The position numbers and the translations under genes were made by a program. From assembly GCF_028416575.1 (NCBI RefSeq), contig NZ_JAMQKB010000013.1:1-64000 (forward strand): a stretch of DNA of 64,000 nt, in the 5' to 3' direction. The notes under the pieces were generated by a model, which saw only the letters and a program-made list of their open reading frames with translations, was not told where the DNA came from and ran no database searches. This DNA is from Terrihalobacillus insolitus. Its GTDB lineage: Bacteria > Bacillota > Bacilli > Bacillales > Amphibacillaceae. This document shows, piece after piece, positions 27,693-37,727 of the stretch. Each line of letters starts with the position of its first letter. Within the stretch, counting starts at the first letter, position 1.

Positions 27693-29420
27693 GTGTTAAT
27701 TGAATTATCAATAAAAGACTTTGCTATTATTGATGAAATATCCATTACGTTCCACAACGGTTTAACAGTTATCACAGGTGAAACAGGTGCAGGAAAATCG
27801 ATTATCATTGATGCGATCCAGCTTCTAACTGGTGGCAGAGGTTCTGTTGAATATGTCCGTCATGGAAAATCAAAAACAGACATTGAAGGACTGTTTACAA
27901 TTGAAAATAAGGATCATCCGGTATATGGGAAAGGCAGCCAATTCGGTATTGATATTAAAGATGATGGGATGGTAGTACTGCAACGTTCGATCACCTCAAA
28001 CGGAAAGAGTATTTGCCGTGTAAATGGAAAGCTCGTTACGTTAGCCATTTTAAAGGAATTTGGAAAGGCGCTTATTGATATTCATAGCCAACACGAGACA
28101 CAATCGTTGATGGATCCCGAAAGACATATCGAGCTATTAGATCTGTATAATAAAGACAAGATTGACCACATTAAAAAGGAATACTCTCGTTTGTTTCAAA
28201 AGTTGGAATCGTTTAAAAAACGTTATAAACAATTAAATCAAAATGAACAGGAAATGGCTCAGCGTTTAGACCTATTAGAATTTCAAGTGAAAGAAATTCA
28301 ACAGGCTGAATTATCACCAGATGAAGATGATCATCTATCTGAAGAGAGGAATTCGTTAGCTAATTTCGAGAAAATATTTAATGGCTTACAAGATGCGTAT
28401 AATGCTTTGTACGGAGAACAAAGAGGATTGGATTGGCTTTCACTAGCACTGACAGGGCTTGAAAGTGCAAGTGAATTTGATGAAACGATTGAAAAAATTA
28501 GAAGTCAGTTTTCAGACCAGTACTATTTAGTAGAAGAAATGACGTTTCAAATCAGAAATCGATTAGATGAGTTAGATTTTAACCCGAACCGGCTAAATCA
28601 ATTGGAAAGTAGACTGAACGAAATCAATCGGTTAAAGAAAAAATACGGTACTTCTGTCAATGATATGTTAGAGTATCTGTCAAAAGTTGAAGATGAAATA
28701 GATCAAATCAAAAACCGAGAAAGTCACATTCAAAACATAGGGCAGGAAGTATCCGAAATTGGCAAGGACACGTTATTGGAGGCAGAGCACTTACATGAAA
28801 AGAGAAAGGAAGCTGCTGCAGAATTAACCACAGCTATATACCGCGAATTGAAAGACTTGTACCTTGAAAAAGCCTCATTTGACGTAAGTATTAAAAAAAG
28901 AGAAGGATCTGTCGAAGACCCTATCATTAGTAAATTGCACGCCTCAGGTATGGATATCGTACGCTTTTTAATTACAACAAACCCCGGGGAGCCGTTAAAG
29001 GAACTCCATAAAATAGCTTCAGGTGGCGAACTATCAAGAATTATGCTTGCCCTTAAAAAAATTTTTTCTCGACATCAAAAGGTAACGAGCGTTATTTTTG
29101 ATGAAGTAGATACAGGAGTAAGCGGCAGAGTTGCACAATCAATTGCAGAAAAAATATACGATGTTTCATCTGGATCGCAAGTGTTGTGTATTTCACATTT
29201 ACCACAAGTTGCAGCCATGGCAGATACCCACCTTTTAATTGAAAAGAAGGTGGAAGGTGAACGTACCTATACAATTGTTAAAGAACTATCGAAAGAAGAT
29301 AGAAGTGACGAAATAAGCAGAATGATTACCGGCGCAGAACAAACTAAGACAACCAAACAGCATGCAAAGGAACTCATTAACTTGGCTGAAAAATTTAAAA
29401 ACAATCAGCATGTAACATAA
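27693..29420 (+). CDS. recN: DNA repair protein RecN
   Basis: This 575-residue SMC-like ATPase acts early in double-strand break repair. It has Walker A GETGAGKSIIIDAIQLL, two coiled-coil arms around residues 160-370, the ABC signature SGGELSRIMLAL and Walker B VIFDEVDTGVSG. The GTG at 27693 (VLIELSIKDFAII) aligns with other RecN N-termini; the earlier ATG at 27663 would add ten unrelated residues. It lies 48 bases after argR. Confidence 0.95.
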   Translation: MLIELSIKDFAIIDEISITFHNGLTVITGETGAGKSIIIDAIQLLTGGRGSVEYVRHGKSKTDIEGLFTIENKDHPVYGKGSQFGIDIKDDGMVVLQRSITSNGKSICRVNGKLVTLAILKEFGKALIDIHSQHETQSLMDPERHIELLDLYNKDKIDHIKKEYSRLFQKLESFKKRYKQLNQNEQEMAQRLDLLEFQVKEIQQAELSPDEDDHLSEERNSLANFEKIFNGLQDAYNALYGEQRGLDWLSLALTGLESASEFDETIEKIRSQFSDQYYLVEEMTFQIRNRLDELDFNPNRLNQLESRLNEINRLKKKYGTSVNDMLEYLSKVEDEIDQIKNRESHIQNIGQEVSEIGKDTLLEAEHLHEKRKEAAAELTTAIYRELKDLYLEKASFDVSIKKREGSVEDPIISKLHASGMDIVRFLITTNPGEPLKELHKIASGGELSRIMLALKKIFSRHQKVTSVIFDEVDTGVSGRVAQSIAEKIYDVSSGSQVLCISHLPQVAAMADTHLLIEKKVEGERTYTIVKELSKEDRSDEISRMITGAEQTKTTKQHAKELINLAEKFKNNQHVT

Positions 29421-29421
29421 A

Positions 29422-29456
29422 CCTTTGCCAAATCTGGCAAAGTTCTTTTTTTTCTT
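29422..29456 (+). terminator. Terminator after recN
   Basis: CTTTGCCA and TGGCAAAG pair around AATC, followed by TTCTTTTTTTTC. Confidence 0.85.
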
Positions 29457-29611
29457 AAATAACTTGATCAAAGGAAAATAGTTGGCGCAGCAGGAAATCT
29501 TACCCCTTTTTTCTCAACTTTACTGGGTTTAAAAACGATGGATGAAGGTCAAATTATAAATACAGAAATAAATAAAATAGGGTATGGGTTAGGAACGAGG
29601 AGAGTGAACCA

Positions 29612-30904
29612 ATGAATTTTAAAAATCACATGCGCAATGGAATAGGAATTTTGCTCTTAATCACTTTCCTGTTCATTCCATTTTTAACACCAATACAAAC
29701 GTATTTATCAATCCCGAATGAATTAACAACATTCCAAAACAATGAACAAATTAGCGTTCCAACTATGGGTGAAAAGGTAAAGATAAAAAATCAAGACAAC
29801 CAGAATAAGGTAATTCAAGCACTTGGTCCAGCAAGTTTTCAATCGGTTGCAACTGGAGATAGTAACATTATATATGAATTGGCTGGTGTACCACTAAAAA
29901 AAGTCAACGTAGAAGTTCTTGATGATTTTAAAGTAATTCCTGGTGGACAATCGATAGGCGTTAAGTTAAATACACTAGGCGTCCTTGTTGTTGGACACCA
30001 CCTCGTTCAAACGAAAGATGGAAAAATATCTCCAGGTGAGGAAGCAGGAATCAATGTTGGCGATATTATTTTAGAAATCAATGGACAAAAAGTGAAAAAA
30101 ATGGCTGATGTTAGTCCTTTTATAAAAGAAGCAGGCCAAAGTGGTAACCCCCTAAAAGTGAAGGTAAAGAGAGGTAACAAAACAGTAATAAAGGAATTAA
30201 AGCCTACCTTAGATCCAAGTGATGAAACGTATCGAATCGGCTTGTATATACGAGATTCTGCAGCTGGTATCGGAACAATGACGTTTTACCACCCCGATTC
30301 TAAAAAATATGGAGCACTTGGGCACGTCATATCGGATATGGACACAAAAAAGCCGATAGAAATAAAAAATGGTACCATTGTACGTTCTAATGTTACTTCC
30401 ATCGATAAAGGAAATAGCGGCAAACCAGGGGAAAAGCAAGCAAAGTTTTCTGTAAAAGAAAATGAAATAGGTTCGATAACAAAAAATACACCTTTTGGTA
30501 TATTTGGGAAACTTAACAAGAAATTGAATGATGGTAAATATAATAAACCAATGCCAATAGCACTTTCGGATCAAGTAAAAGAAGGGCCAGCAAAAATATT
30601 AACGGTATTAGAAGGAGAAAAGATCCAGGAATTCGATGTAGAGGTCGTACGAAGTGAACCGCAAAAGTTTCCATCCACAAAAGGTTTAATCATAAAGATT
30701 ACAGATGAAGAACTGCTTGATAAAACGGGTGGAATTGTACAAGGAATGAGTGGCAGCCCAATCATTCAAAATGGAAAAGTGATCGGAGCGGTCACACACG
30801 TTTTTGTCAATGACCCAACAAGTGGCTACGGTGTTCATATTGAATGGATGTTGCAGGAAGCAGGTATTGACATTTATAAGAAGGGCAAAAAAGAAGCGAG
30901 CTAG
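29612..30904 (+). CDS. spoIVB: SpoIVB serine peptidase (S55), sigma-K checkpoint
   Basis: This 430-residue forespore-secreted protease cleaves SpoIVFA and so triggers pro-sigma-K processing. It has an N-terminal membrane anchor (residues 10-31), a PDZ domain at about 120-195 ([18 protein letters not shown]) and an S55 peptidase domain. The histidine is in GALGHVISD and the serine in [22 protein letters not shown]. The gene order recN-spoIVB-spo0A is conserved in Bacillaceae. Confidence 0.95.
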   Translation: MNFKNHMRNGIGILLLITFLFIPFLTPIQTYLSIPNELTTFQNNEQISVPTMGEKVKIKNQDNQNKVIQALGPASFQSVATGDSNIIYELAGVPLKKVNVEVLDDFKVIPGGQSIGVKLNTLGVLVVGHHLVQTKDGKISPGEEAGINVGDIILEINGQKVKKMADVSPFIKEAGQSGNPLKVKVKRGNKTVIKELKPTLDPSDETYRIGLYIRDSAAGIGTMTFYHPDSKKYGALGHVISDMDTKKPIEIKNGTIVRSNVTSIDKGNSGKPGEKQAKFSVKENEIGSITKNTPFGIFGKLNKKLNDGKYNKPMPIALSDQVKEGPAKILTVLEGEKIQEFDVEVVRSEPQKFPSTKGLIIKITDEELLDKTGGIVQGMSGSPIIQNGKVIGAVTHVFVNDPTSGYGVHIEWMLQEAGIDIYKKGKKEAS

Positions 30905-30918
30905 TATTAAACGCATTT

Positions 30919-30963
30919 AAAATAGAAATAAGAAGCGCATGGCGCTTCTTATTTCTATTTTAA
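30919..30963 (+). terminator. Strong terminator after spoIVB
   Basis: A 20-bp perfect stem (30919-30938 with 30942-30961) has a three-base loop. The arms end in A4 and T4, so it may act in both directions. It isolates spo0A from spoIVB. Confidence 0.9.
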
Positions 30964-30966
30964 TAT

Positions 30967-30994
30967 TTTAGATAATTGTGAAGTATGTTATAAT
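30967..30994 (+). promoter_or_regulatory. Possible vegetative (sigma-A) promoter of spo0A
   Basis: A perfect TATAAT at 30989-30994 is preceded by TTTAGA at 30967-30972 with 16 bases between. B. subtilis spo0A has a vegetative and a sporulation promoter; this would be the former. Confidence 0.45.
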
Positions 30995-31009
30995 TAAAAA
31001 TAAAGATTT

Positions 31010-31138
31010 TTCGACAAACACTTATGTTTTTTGTCGTAATCTATCGAAAACGGAAGATAATTTGAGTAAATTAAAGAAAACGCAAAAAAAATCAATGATT
31101 TTTCAATAAAAGAAGGAATTTTCGAAGTTGTGTCGAAT
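31010..31138 (+). promoter_or_regulatory. Sigma-H promoter and Spo0A boxes upstream of spo0A
   Basis: A sigma-H -35 (AGGAATT inside 31112-31120, matching RNAGGAWWW) and -10 (GTCGAAT at 31132-31138, matching RNNGAAT) are 11 bases apart. Exact Spo0A boxes TTCGACA (31010-31016) and TGTCGAA (31131-31137) are present, and a near match TTGTCGTAA lies around 31027. The second box overlaps the sigma-H -10. The layout fits autoregulated induction at the onset of sporulation. Confidence 0.75.
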
Positions 31139-31184
31139 CTGTTACATGGAATTATAGGAGGATAAAGGTTAAGGAGGAAGAAAA

Positions 31185-31976
31185 TTGGAAAAAATTAAGG
31201 TGTTTTTGGTCGATGATAACAGAGAATTGATTAACATGATGGGTGAATACTTCGATGATCAAACAGATATTGAGGTCGTCGGCACTGCCTACAACGGTAA
31301 AGAATGTTTAGAAATGCTTGATTCATTAGATCCAGATGTTTTAATTCTCGATATTATTATGCCTCATGTAGACGGCTTAGCTGTTCTTGGAAAGTTAAAA
31401 GAATTGAAAAAGGAAAAACTTCCAAATGTAATTATGCTTACTGCATTTGGACAGGAGGAAGTTACAAAAAAAGCCGTTGATTTAGGTGCAGCTTATTTCA
31501 TTCTTAAGCCATTTGATTTAGAAAACTTGGCCGAACAAATCAGGCAGGTTAGTGGGTTAACTCCACCTTCATTTGACGGAAATTTTTCTTCTCGTCCAAA
31601 ACAAAAAAAGGAAAATAAAGCGCAAGACCTTGAAGCGAACATTACGAACATTATTCATGAGATTGGGGTGCCAGCACATATCAAAGGTTATATGTACCTC
31701 AGAGAGGCAATTACAATGGTTTATAATGATATCGAATTGTTAGGCTCTATTACAAAGGTGCTCTATCCTGACATAGCCAAAAAGTATAATACAACTGCTT
31801 CTAGAGTTGAACGTGCTATTCGTCATGCGATCGAAGTGGCATGGAGTAGAGGGAATATGGAATCCATCTCCTCTTTATTTGGTTATACCGTTAGTATTTC
31901 AAAGGCAAAGCCAACCAACAGTGAATTTATAGCAATGGTTGCTGACCGACTTAGACTCGAGCACCGAGCAAGTTGA
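31185..31976 (+). CDS. spo0A: Sporulation master regulator Spo0A
   Basis: This 263-residue response regulator controls entry into sporulation. The receiver domain has the acidic pocket D10-D11, the phospho-acceptor D56 in LILDIIMP and the conserved lysine in ILKPFD. A hinge (residues 125-150) precedes the effector domain with [19 protein letters not shown] and [21 protein letters not shown]. The start codon is TTG at 31185 behind AAGGAGG. Promoter signals are described separately. Confidence 0.98.
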   Translation: MEKIKVFLVDDNRELINMMGEYFDDQTDIEVVGTAYNGKECLEMLDSLDPDVLILDIIMPHVDGLAVLGKLKELKKEKLPNVIMLTAFGQEEVTKKAVDLGAAYFILKPFDLENLAEQIRQVSGLTPPSFDGNFSSRPKQKKENKAQDLEANITNIIHEIGVPAHIKGYMYLREAITMVYNDIELLGSITKVLYPDIAKKYNTTASRVERAIRHAIEVAWSRGNMESISSLFGYTVSISKAKPTNSEFIAMVADRLRLEHRAS

Positions 31977-32094
31977 AACGATGAAACCTTACCTTAACGG
32001 AGTGTATGAAAGAATACATACGTTAACAACTACGAAGAAAAGTGAATAAATAAACTCCTTTTGTGGGAATGTAAAACAGAAGGAGGAAGGTAAC

Positions 32095-32691
32095 TTGAAG
32101 AAAACATTAATTGTATTGATATTTGTTTTATGGTTGTTCCCTTTTGTTGTGTCAGCAGAATCATCTTACACTGTGAGGTCAGGAGATAGTATGTGGAAAA
32201 TTGCTGAAAGGTTTAAGATCGGGGTTACCGAAATTATTGAGGCAAATCCACAAATAGAGAATCCTGATCTCATCTATCCCGACCAAAAATTAACGATACC
32301 TACCATTAGCGAATTGAAGAGCATTGAACACAAGGTAATACAATTAACAAATCAAGAGCGTGCTAAATATGGTCTACCTGCTTTAAAACCAGATTGGGAA
32401 TTGTCACGAGTTGCAAGGTACAAATCAGAGGACATAGCAAATAAAGGGTACTTTTCCCATACCAGTCCCACGTACGGCTCACCGTTCAAGATGATGCGTA
32501 ATTTTGGAATTAAGTATCAAAGCGCAGCAGAAAACCTTGCCCAAGGGCAGAAAACCCCTAAAGAAGTTGTCAAAGCATGGATGGGAAGTAGCGGTCATAG
32601 AAAAAATATTTTAAATAAAAAATTCACACATATTGGAGTAGGCTATGCAAAAAAAGGGAACAATTGGACCCAAATGTTCATAGAAAAGTAA
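32095..32691 (+). CDS. Secreted LysM and CAP/SCP domain protein
   Basis: This 198-residue protein has a signal peptide (residues 1-22, cleavage near VSA-ES), one LysM domain (YTVRSGDSMWKIAERF...LIYPDQKLTIP, about 25-68) and a CAP domain (about 76-198) with GYFSHTSPTYGSPFKMM and AENLAQGQ. The architecture resembles YkwD/SafA-neighbourhood spore-coat or cell-wall proteins of bacilli; the biochemical activity is unknown. It starts with TTG behind AGGAGGAAGG. The position after spo0A suggests but does not prove a sporulation role. Confidence 0.88.
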   Translation: MKKTLIVLIFVLWLFPFVVSAESSYTVRSGDSMWKIAERFKIGVTEIIEANPQIENPDLIYPDQKLTIPTISELKSIEHKVIQLTNQERAKYGLPALKPDWELSRVARYKSEDIANKGYFSHTSPTYGSPFKMMRNFGIKYQSAAENLAQGQKTPKEVVKAWMGSSGHRKNILNKKFTHIGVGYAKKGNNWTQMFIEK

Positions 32692-32695
32692 CAAT

Positions 32696-32734
32696 AAAAA
32701 ACCTTTGACTCTAAATAGGTCAAAGGTTTTTTTG
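32696..32734 (+). terminator. Terminator after the CAP-domain gene
   Basis: ACCTTTGAC and GTCAAAGGT pair around a nine-base loop, with an A-run before and seven T after. Confidence 0.88.
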
Positions 32735-32849
32735 TTTGAGATAAGTTTGATTTACACTCTTTTAACTAGCCAATTTACAACGAACTGTGTTAATATTTTA
32801 ACTATTCGAGATCCGTACAATTATAAAAAAAGATAATGGAGAGAGATGA

Positions 32850-34199
32850 ATGAAAGTAGTAAAGTTTGGTGGAAGTTCCGTTGCGAGTGCAGAGCAATTG
32901 GAGAAAGTGGCAAATATTATCAAAGCAGACAAGGAAAGAAAAATCGTAGTTGTGTCTGCGCCTGGAAAGCGATTTAAAGAAGATGAAAAGGTAACAGACC
33001 TTTTGATTGAACTTGGAGAAGCTTTTTTGGATGGTAAAGATTATCAAAATGCGATGAACAAAATTGTAAACCGTTTTTCAGATATTACTACAGCGCTAGG
33101 TCTGGATGACATGTTATTACGTGTGATTCAGGATGATATAGCGAGTGTGGTAGCATCCGATCAAGCAAATGAACTAAAAATGGATGCCTTAAAGGCGATT
33201 GGGGAAGATTCCTTAGCCAAGGTTTTTGGAGCTTATTTGGCATCAACTGGTACGAATGCAACCTACATAAACCCGAGGGATGCTGGAATTTTTGTAAGCG
33301 ACCAACCAGGAAATGCTCAAATATTAGAAGAAAGCTTTGAAAAATTATATCAACTAAGAAATAGGGATGAAATATTGGTGATTCCTGGATTTTTTGGTTA
33401 CACAAAACAAGGTACGTTAATGACCTTCCCGCGTGGTGGTTCAGACATTACTGGATCAATTGTTGCCGCTGGAGTAAAAGCGGATTTATATGAAAATTTC
33501 ACGGATGTTGATTCTGTTTTCTGTGTCAATCCAACGATCGTCAAACAGCCAAAAGAAATTACTACGCTTACTTATAGAGAGATGCGGGAGTTATCCTATG
33601 CTGGATTTTCAGTTTTTCATGACGAAGCTCTTATTCCTGCATTTAAGGCGAAAATCCCTGTTTGTATAAAAAATACGAATAATCCTTCTGCAAGTGGCAC
33701 AATGATTGTGTCTGAAAGAAAGCTTAATGGTAACCCAGTAGTAGGTATTGCTAGTGATACAGGTTTCATTAGTTTGTATATTAGTAAGTATTTAATGAAC
33801 CGTGAAATAGGGTTTGGTCGTCGTTTATTAAATATTCTTGAGGATGAACATATCTCATTTGAACACGCTCCGTCTGGGATTGATGATATGACAGTCATTT
33901 TAAGAGAAAGCCAATTAACACCTGAAAAAGAAGAACGAATTATGAGTCGGATCAAAGAAGAACTCAAAGCTGATACCATTTCAATCGAACGAGACTTAGC
34001 TATGATCATGATTGTTGGAGAAGGAATGAATAGTGCCGTTGGTGTTGCAAAAAATGCAACTGCCGCATTTGCAAATGCCAATATAAATATTGAAATGATT
34101 AATCAAGGTTCGTCCGAAGTATCGGTTATGTTTGGTGTGAAATCTTCCAATCTAGAGCCAGCAGTAAGATCATTATACGACATGTTTTTTAATCAATGA
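32850..34199 (+). CDS. Aspartokinase (YclM/ThrD type)
   Basis: This 449-residue enzyme phosphorylates aspartate at the entry of the lysine, threonine and methionine pathways. It has KFGGSSVASAEQLEKVA at the N-terminus, FPRGGSDITGSIVAAGV and TDVDSVFCVNPTIV in the kinase domain, and two ACT domains at the C-terminus (from about residue 300; VGEGMNSAVGVAKNATAAF). The length matches monocistronic aspartokinase III of bacilli rather than LysC with an internal small subunit. No lysine riboswitch is visible in the 110-base leader. Confidence 0.92.
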   Translation: MKVVKFGGSSVASAEQLEKVANIIKADKERKIVVVSAPGKRFKEDEKVTDLLIELGEAFLDGKDYQNAMNKIVNRFSDITTALGLDDMLLRVIQDDIASVVASDQANELKMDALKAIGEDSLAKVFGAYLASTGTNATYINPRDAGIFVSDQPGNAQILEESFEKLYQLRNRDEILVIPGFFGYTKQGTLMTFPRGGSDITGSIVAAGVKADLYENFTDVDSVFCVNPTIVKQPKEITTLTYREMRELSYAGFSVFHDEALIPAFKAKIPVCIKNTNNPSASGTMIVSERKLNGNPVVGIASDTGFISLYISKYLMNREIGFGRRLLNILEDEHISFEHAPSGIDDMTVILRESQLTPEKEERIMSRIKEELKADTISIERDLAMIMIVGEGMNSAVGVAKNATAAFANANINIEMINQGSSEVSVMFGVKSSNLEPAVRSLYDMFFNQ

Positions 34200-34204
34200 A
34201 AAAA

Positions 34205-34245
34205 ATGAGGGTGCCTTTTTACGGGCATCCTCATCGTTTTTTTTT
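34205..34245. terminator. Terminator between aspartokinase and DUF2627 gene
   Basis: ATGAGGGTGCC pairs with GGCATCCTCAT around an eight-base loop, followed by nine T. The preceding A-run lets it also serve the minus-strand gene, whose stop lies inside it. Confidence 0.85.
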
Positions 34246-34476
34246 AGAGCGTCCCTTCCCCTTTGTGAGATTTCTTTTTTTATCACGATAAAAAATAAAG
34301 CCTGCAATGAAACTTAATCCTCCAAGGAAAAATATAAGTCCGAGGAAAAACTGTATACCTAAATAAAAGAAAATAGGATAAAAAACCCCAAAAAGGGCAT
34401 CCCTCATTATTTTTATTCCAATCGTTGCCAAAATACCAGGAATAACTAGTATTAAAAGTGCCATCAATCTACCCAT
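34231..34476 (-). CDS. yqzF: DUF2627 small membrane protein (YqzF-like)
   Basis: This 81-residue protein has two transmembrane helices (about residues 5-22 and 35-62) and a very basic C-terminal tail (RDKKRNLTKGKGRSKKKR). It matches the DUF2627 family found next to bkdR in bacilli. GAGGAG precedes its ATG on the minus strand. It diverges from bkdR and its function is unknown. Confidence 0.8.
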   Translation of the reverse strand: MGRLMALLILVIPGILATIGIKIMRDALFGVFYPIFFYLGIQFFLGLIFFLGGLSFIAGFIFYRDKKRNLTKGKGRSKKKR

Positions 34477-34487
34477 TTTAAACTCCT

Positions 34488-34511
34488 CTCACTTTGAACA
34501 CGCATTTTTAG
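34488..34511. repeat. Right-end remnant of the dispersed repeat
   Basis: CACTTTGAACACGCATTTTTA in the yqzF-bkdR intergenic region matches the right terminus of the repeat (compare CTTTTTGAACACGCACTTTT at 308-327). No left half is present. It is treated as a solo end. Confidence 0.45.
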
Positions 34512-34614
34512 TATAGCAAAGCAGTAGGATTCTGAAAACCATTCCACTCTTGCCATATTATGCACAATCGTTTACGATAAAAGTACGCAAAAAATTGCAG
34601 GATGTGATGAGCGA

Positions 34615-36687
34615 TTGAAACGAGTATTAATCATTGGTGCTGGAAAGGGTGGAACTGCCTTATTAAAATTGTTGCTAGAGACAAATCGAATGGAAATAGT
34701 GGCGATCGTGGATATAAAGCAGGATGCCCCAGGGTTGCAGTTAGCCGCTCAACATAGCATAACAACCGCCCATAAATGGAGAGACTGGATAAGAGAAGGA
34801 ATTGACATCGTAATAGAAGCAACAGGGAGTGAAGAAGTTTTAGAGCAAATTCTTCAGGAACGAAGCAGAAAAACCGTTGTGATCCCTGGCTCAGTTGCTA
34901 CAATAACAGCAGAATTACTAGAGGAAAAAGAAACGTTATTACATGAAATGAAGCAGCAAGCAGCAAACCGCGAGTTAATCCTCAATCATATCCATGAGGG
35001 CATGATCGTTATAAACGACCAGGAAGACGTGGTGTTTGTTAATAGAAGTGCTGAGCGTATTGTGGGCATACCGCAGGATCAATTTCTCTTTCGACCGATT
35101 GAAGAAATTATTTCACATACGCGGCTACCACACACATTAAGGACAAGAAGAAAGGAAGTAAATCAAAAACTCACACTAGAAAACGGAAGAAAGATCATTA
35201 CAACTAGAATTCCTATTATTGATGCAAAGGACAACCTCAAAGGTGCGTTTGCTATTTTTCGTGATATTACAGAAGTGGTTGATCTTGCTGAGGAATTAAC
35301 GGATTTAAAAGACGTTAAGACAATGCTAGAAGCAATCATTCATTCGTCAGATGAAGCAATTAGTGTGGTTGATGAAAACGGAATTGGAATTATGGTAAAT
35401 CCTGCATACACACGGATAACTGGATTAACAGAAAAAGAAATAGTTGGAAAACCAGCAACTGTAGACATTTCTGAAGGTGAAAGTATGCACATGAAAGTAT
35501 TGCAAACGAGAAGAGGCGTTCGCGGAGTCCGAATGAAGGTTGGTCCAACCAAAAAAGATGTACTCGTTAATGTGGCTCCAGTAATTGTAGATGGAAAGCT
35601 AAAGGGAAGCGTCGGTGTTTTGCATGACGTAACAGAAATACGCGAGCTGACAAGTGAATTAAAACGCGCTCGCCAAATTATTCGAAATCTAGAAGCAAAA
35701 TACACCTTTGATGACATTATTGGAGATTCGAATGAAATGACATTAGCATTGGAACAGGCAAAAGTTGGTGCTAGAACACCAGCAACTGTACTATTACGTG
35801 GGGAATCAGGTACTGGTAAGGAACTATTTGCCCATGCTATTCATAACGAAAGTGGGCGCCGACATAACAAGTTTATCAGGGTAAACTGTGCCGCGATTGC
35901 AGAGTCCATTCTGGAAAGCGAACTTTTTGGATATGAGGAGGGTGCCTTTTCAGGAGCAAAACGAGGTGGTAAAAAAGGCTTGTTTGAAGAAGCGAACAAT
36001 GGCAGTATTTTTTTAGATGAAATTGGTGAGTTGTCTTTACATATGCAAGCTAAGCTTTTACGTGTGTTGCAAGAAAATGAAATTGTACGAGTAGGCGGAA
36101 CCAAGCCTGTAACGATTGATGTTCGTATCATCACCGCTACAAATGTAAATCTTGAAAAAGCGATCATGAATGGAGATTTTCGAGAAGATTTATATTACCG
36201 TTTAAATCGTTTACCCATTTTTATCCCAGCACTAAGAGAACGGATTGGCGATTTAGAGGAACTTACGAATCATTTAATCCAAAAAATTAATCAGGACTAT
36301 GGTCGAAATGTTACGTCCATTAGTAGCCAAGCAATTTCCTATTTAAAGAGCTATCATTGGCCTGGAAATGTAAGAGAATTAGAAAATGTGCTAGGACGAG
36401 CTATGATTTATATTGAAGTAAATGAAGAAATGATTCAACGCCGCCACATCCCTTCTCTGTCCAAAATGGAACACGATGATGGACAAGAAATATCAGGAAG
36501 TTTTCATTGGGAAGGGGAACTTTCGTTACAGGAGTCCGTTGAAGTTTTTGAAAAACAAGTCATAACAGATGCATTTGAGGCAAATGGTTATAATAAAACG
36601 AAAACGGCGATCGCCTTAGGTATTTCGATTCGAAACCTGTATTATAAAATGGATAAATACAAAATTGATAAAGATGGCATGCAATAA
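34615..36687 (+). CDS. bkdR: Sigma-54-dependent activator BkdR
   Basis: This 690-residue activator turns on the branched-chain keto-acid degradation operon downstream. An N-terminal NAD-like Rossmann segment ([16 protein letters not shown]) and two PAS domains (about 125-220 and 240-340) sense the signal. The AAA+ domain has Walker A GESGTGKE and the sigma-54 contact motif [16 protein letters not shown] Fis-type helix-turn-helix ([21 protein letters not shown]) ends the protein. TTG at 34615 is the likely start, though the ribosome site is weak. The target promoter at 36755 supports the assignment. Confidence 0.95.
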   Translation: MKRVLIIGAGKGGTALLKLLLETNRMEIVAIVDIKQDAPGLQLAAQHSITTAHKWRDWIREGIDIVIEATGSEEVLEQILQERSRKTVVIPGSVATITAELLEEKETLLHEMKQQAANRELILNHIHEGMIVINDQEDVVFVNRSAERIVGIPQDQFLFRPIEEIISHTRLPHTLRTRRKEVNQKLTLENGRKIITTRIPIIDAKDNLKGAFAIFRDITEVVDLAEELTDLKDVKTMLEAIIHSSDEAISVVDENGIGIMVNPAYTRITGLTEKEIVGKPATVDISEGESMHMKVLQTRRGVRGVRMKVGPTKKDVLVNVAPVIVDGKLKGSVGVLHDVTEIRELTSELKRARQIIRNLEAKYTFDDIIGDSNEMTLALEQAKVGARTPATVLLRGESGTGKELFAHAIHNESGRRHNKFIRVNCAAIAESILESELFGYEEGAFSGAKRGGKKGLFEEANNGSIFLDEIGELSLHMQAKLLRVLQENEIVRVGGTKPVTIDVRIITATNVNLEKAIMNGDFREDLYYRLNRLPIFIPALRERIGDLEELTNHLIQKINQDYGRNVTSISSQAISYLKSYHWPGNVRELENVLGRAMIYIEVNEEMIQRRHIPSLSKMEHDDGQEISGSFHWEGELSLQESVEVFEKQVITDAFEANGYNKTKTAIALGISIRNLYYKMDKYKIDKDGMQ

Positions 36688-36695
36688 TTTGCATG
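36678..36695. promoter_or_regulatory. Candidate BkdR upstream activator palindrome
   Basis: CATGCAA-TAAT-TTGCATG is a perfect 7-bp palindrome overlapping the bkdR stop codon. Its centre lies about 95 bases upstream of the start site predicted from the sigma-54 promoter, the usual place for an enhancer. It lacks a T-run, so a terminator is less likely. Assignment is inference. Confidence 0.45.
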
Positions 36696-36754
36696 ATTGC
36701 TAAAATGTGCAGGTGTTGGTTGAACACAATGAAGCGCTTTCATTAAATAGGTAT

Positions 36755-36771
36755 TGGCACGATTTTTGCAT
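36755..36771 (+). promoter_or_regulatory. Sigma-54 promoter of the bkd operon
   Basis: TGGCACGATTTTTGCAT matches the -24/-12 consensus TGGCAC-N5-TTGCW exactly. It lies 40 bases before the ptb start and directly downstream of its activator gene bkdR. Confidence 0.95.
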
Positions 36772-36810
36772 CATTAATTTGTGGAGGATCAAAAATGTTG
36801 GAGGCAGATC

Positions 36811-37716
36811 ATGGAACAGCTATCCGAATTATTACGAGAAATAGATATATCCAAAAAGAAAACAATCGCTGTTGCTCAAGCAGCTAACAAAGGAGTGTTA
36901 CAAGCAATTCAAAATGCGTTAGATTTTCATTTGTGCTCCTTTATTTTATTTGGTGATCAGGAAAAAATAAAAATGATTGCGGCAAACATTCACTTAAATG
37001 TGGATCAAAATAACATCACAATCGTGCATGTTCAAGATGATCGTAACGTTCCATACGAAACGATGAAAGTAGTAGCTAGTGACGAAGTAGATGTACTGAT
37101 GAAAGGAGATATTTCTACTAAAGAGTTATTAACTGCCGTTTTGGATAAGAATGTTGGTATAAGATCAGATAATATCCTATCACAAGTAGCCTTATTTGAA
37201 ATTCCAGATCGAGAAAAGCTTATTTTTTTAACAGATGCTGGAATGAATATTGCACCTTCTCTGAAGGAAAAAGCACAAATTATTCATAATGCTGTTCAAG
37301 TAGCAAATCGTGTTGGCATCCATTTGCCGAAAGTTGCGCCAATTGCAGCTGTTGAACATGTTAATCCTTCTATGCAAGCAACCATGGATGGGGCATCTTT
37401 AACACAAATGCAACGACGAAATCAAATCACAGATTGTATTGTTGATGGCCCGTTAGCCTTTGACAATGCAGTAAACAAGGAATCAGCAGTTGAAAAACGA
37501 ATAAGCTCAGAAGTCGCTGGTGATGCCGATATTTTATTGGTACCAACAATTGAAGTTGGTAATGCATTATATAAGTCCTTTGTTTATTTTGCTCATGCGA
37601 AGGTAGCTTCGATTATTTATGGTGCAAACATACCAATCGTATTAACATCTAGATCTGATTCAGCGGAAAATAAGCTATATTCGATCGCTTTGGCTCTTTT
37701 GTCATCTAACCATTAG
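36811..37716 (+). CDS. ptb: Phosphate butyryltransferase
   Basis: This 301-residue enzyme converts butyryl- or branched acyl-CoA to the acyl phosphate, paired with Buk to make ATP. Family sequence includes [35 protein letters not shown] and [16 protein letters not shown] 36811 follows TGGAGG by six bases. A second ribosome site and ATG just upstream (36783 and 36795) open a different frame. It is the first gene of the sigma-54-driven operon. Confidence 0.94.
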   Translation: MEQLSELLREIDISKKKTIAVAQAANKGVLQAIQNALDFHLCSFILFGDQEKIKMIAANIHLNVDQNNITIVHVQDDRNVPYETMKVVASDEVDVLMKGDISTKELLTAVLDKNVGIRSDNILSQVALFEIPDREKLIFLTDAGMNIAPSLKEKAQIIHNAVQVANRVGIHLPKVAPIAAVEHVNPSMQATMDGASLTQMQRRNQITDCIVDGPLAFDNAVNKESAVEKRISSEVAGDADILLVPTIEVGNALYKSFVYFAHAKVASIIYGANIPIVLTSRSDSAENKLYSIALALLSSNH

Positions 37717-37727
37717 GAGGTAACGAC

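Noticed and set aside
32736-32849. Lysine riboswitch ahead of the aspartokinase
   Set aside because: The leader is too short and lacks the conserved L-box elements; this aspartokinase type is usually controlled otherwise.
36727-36744. CcpA cre site upstream of ptb
   Set aside because: TGAAGCGCTTTCA is one base short of the cre consensus and better described as a palindrome near the sigma-54 promoter.
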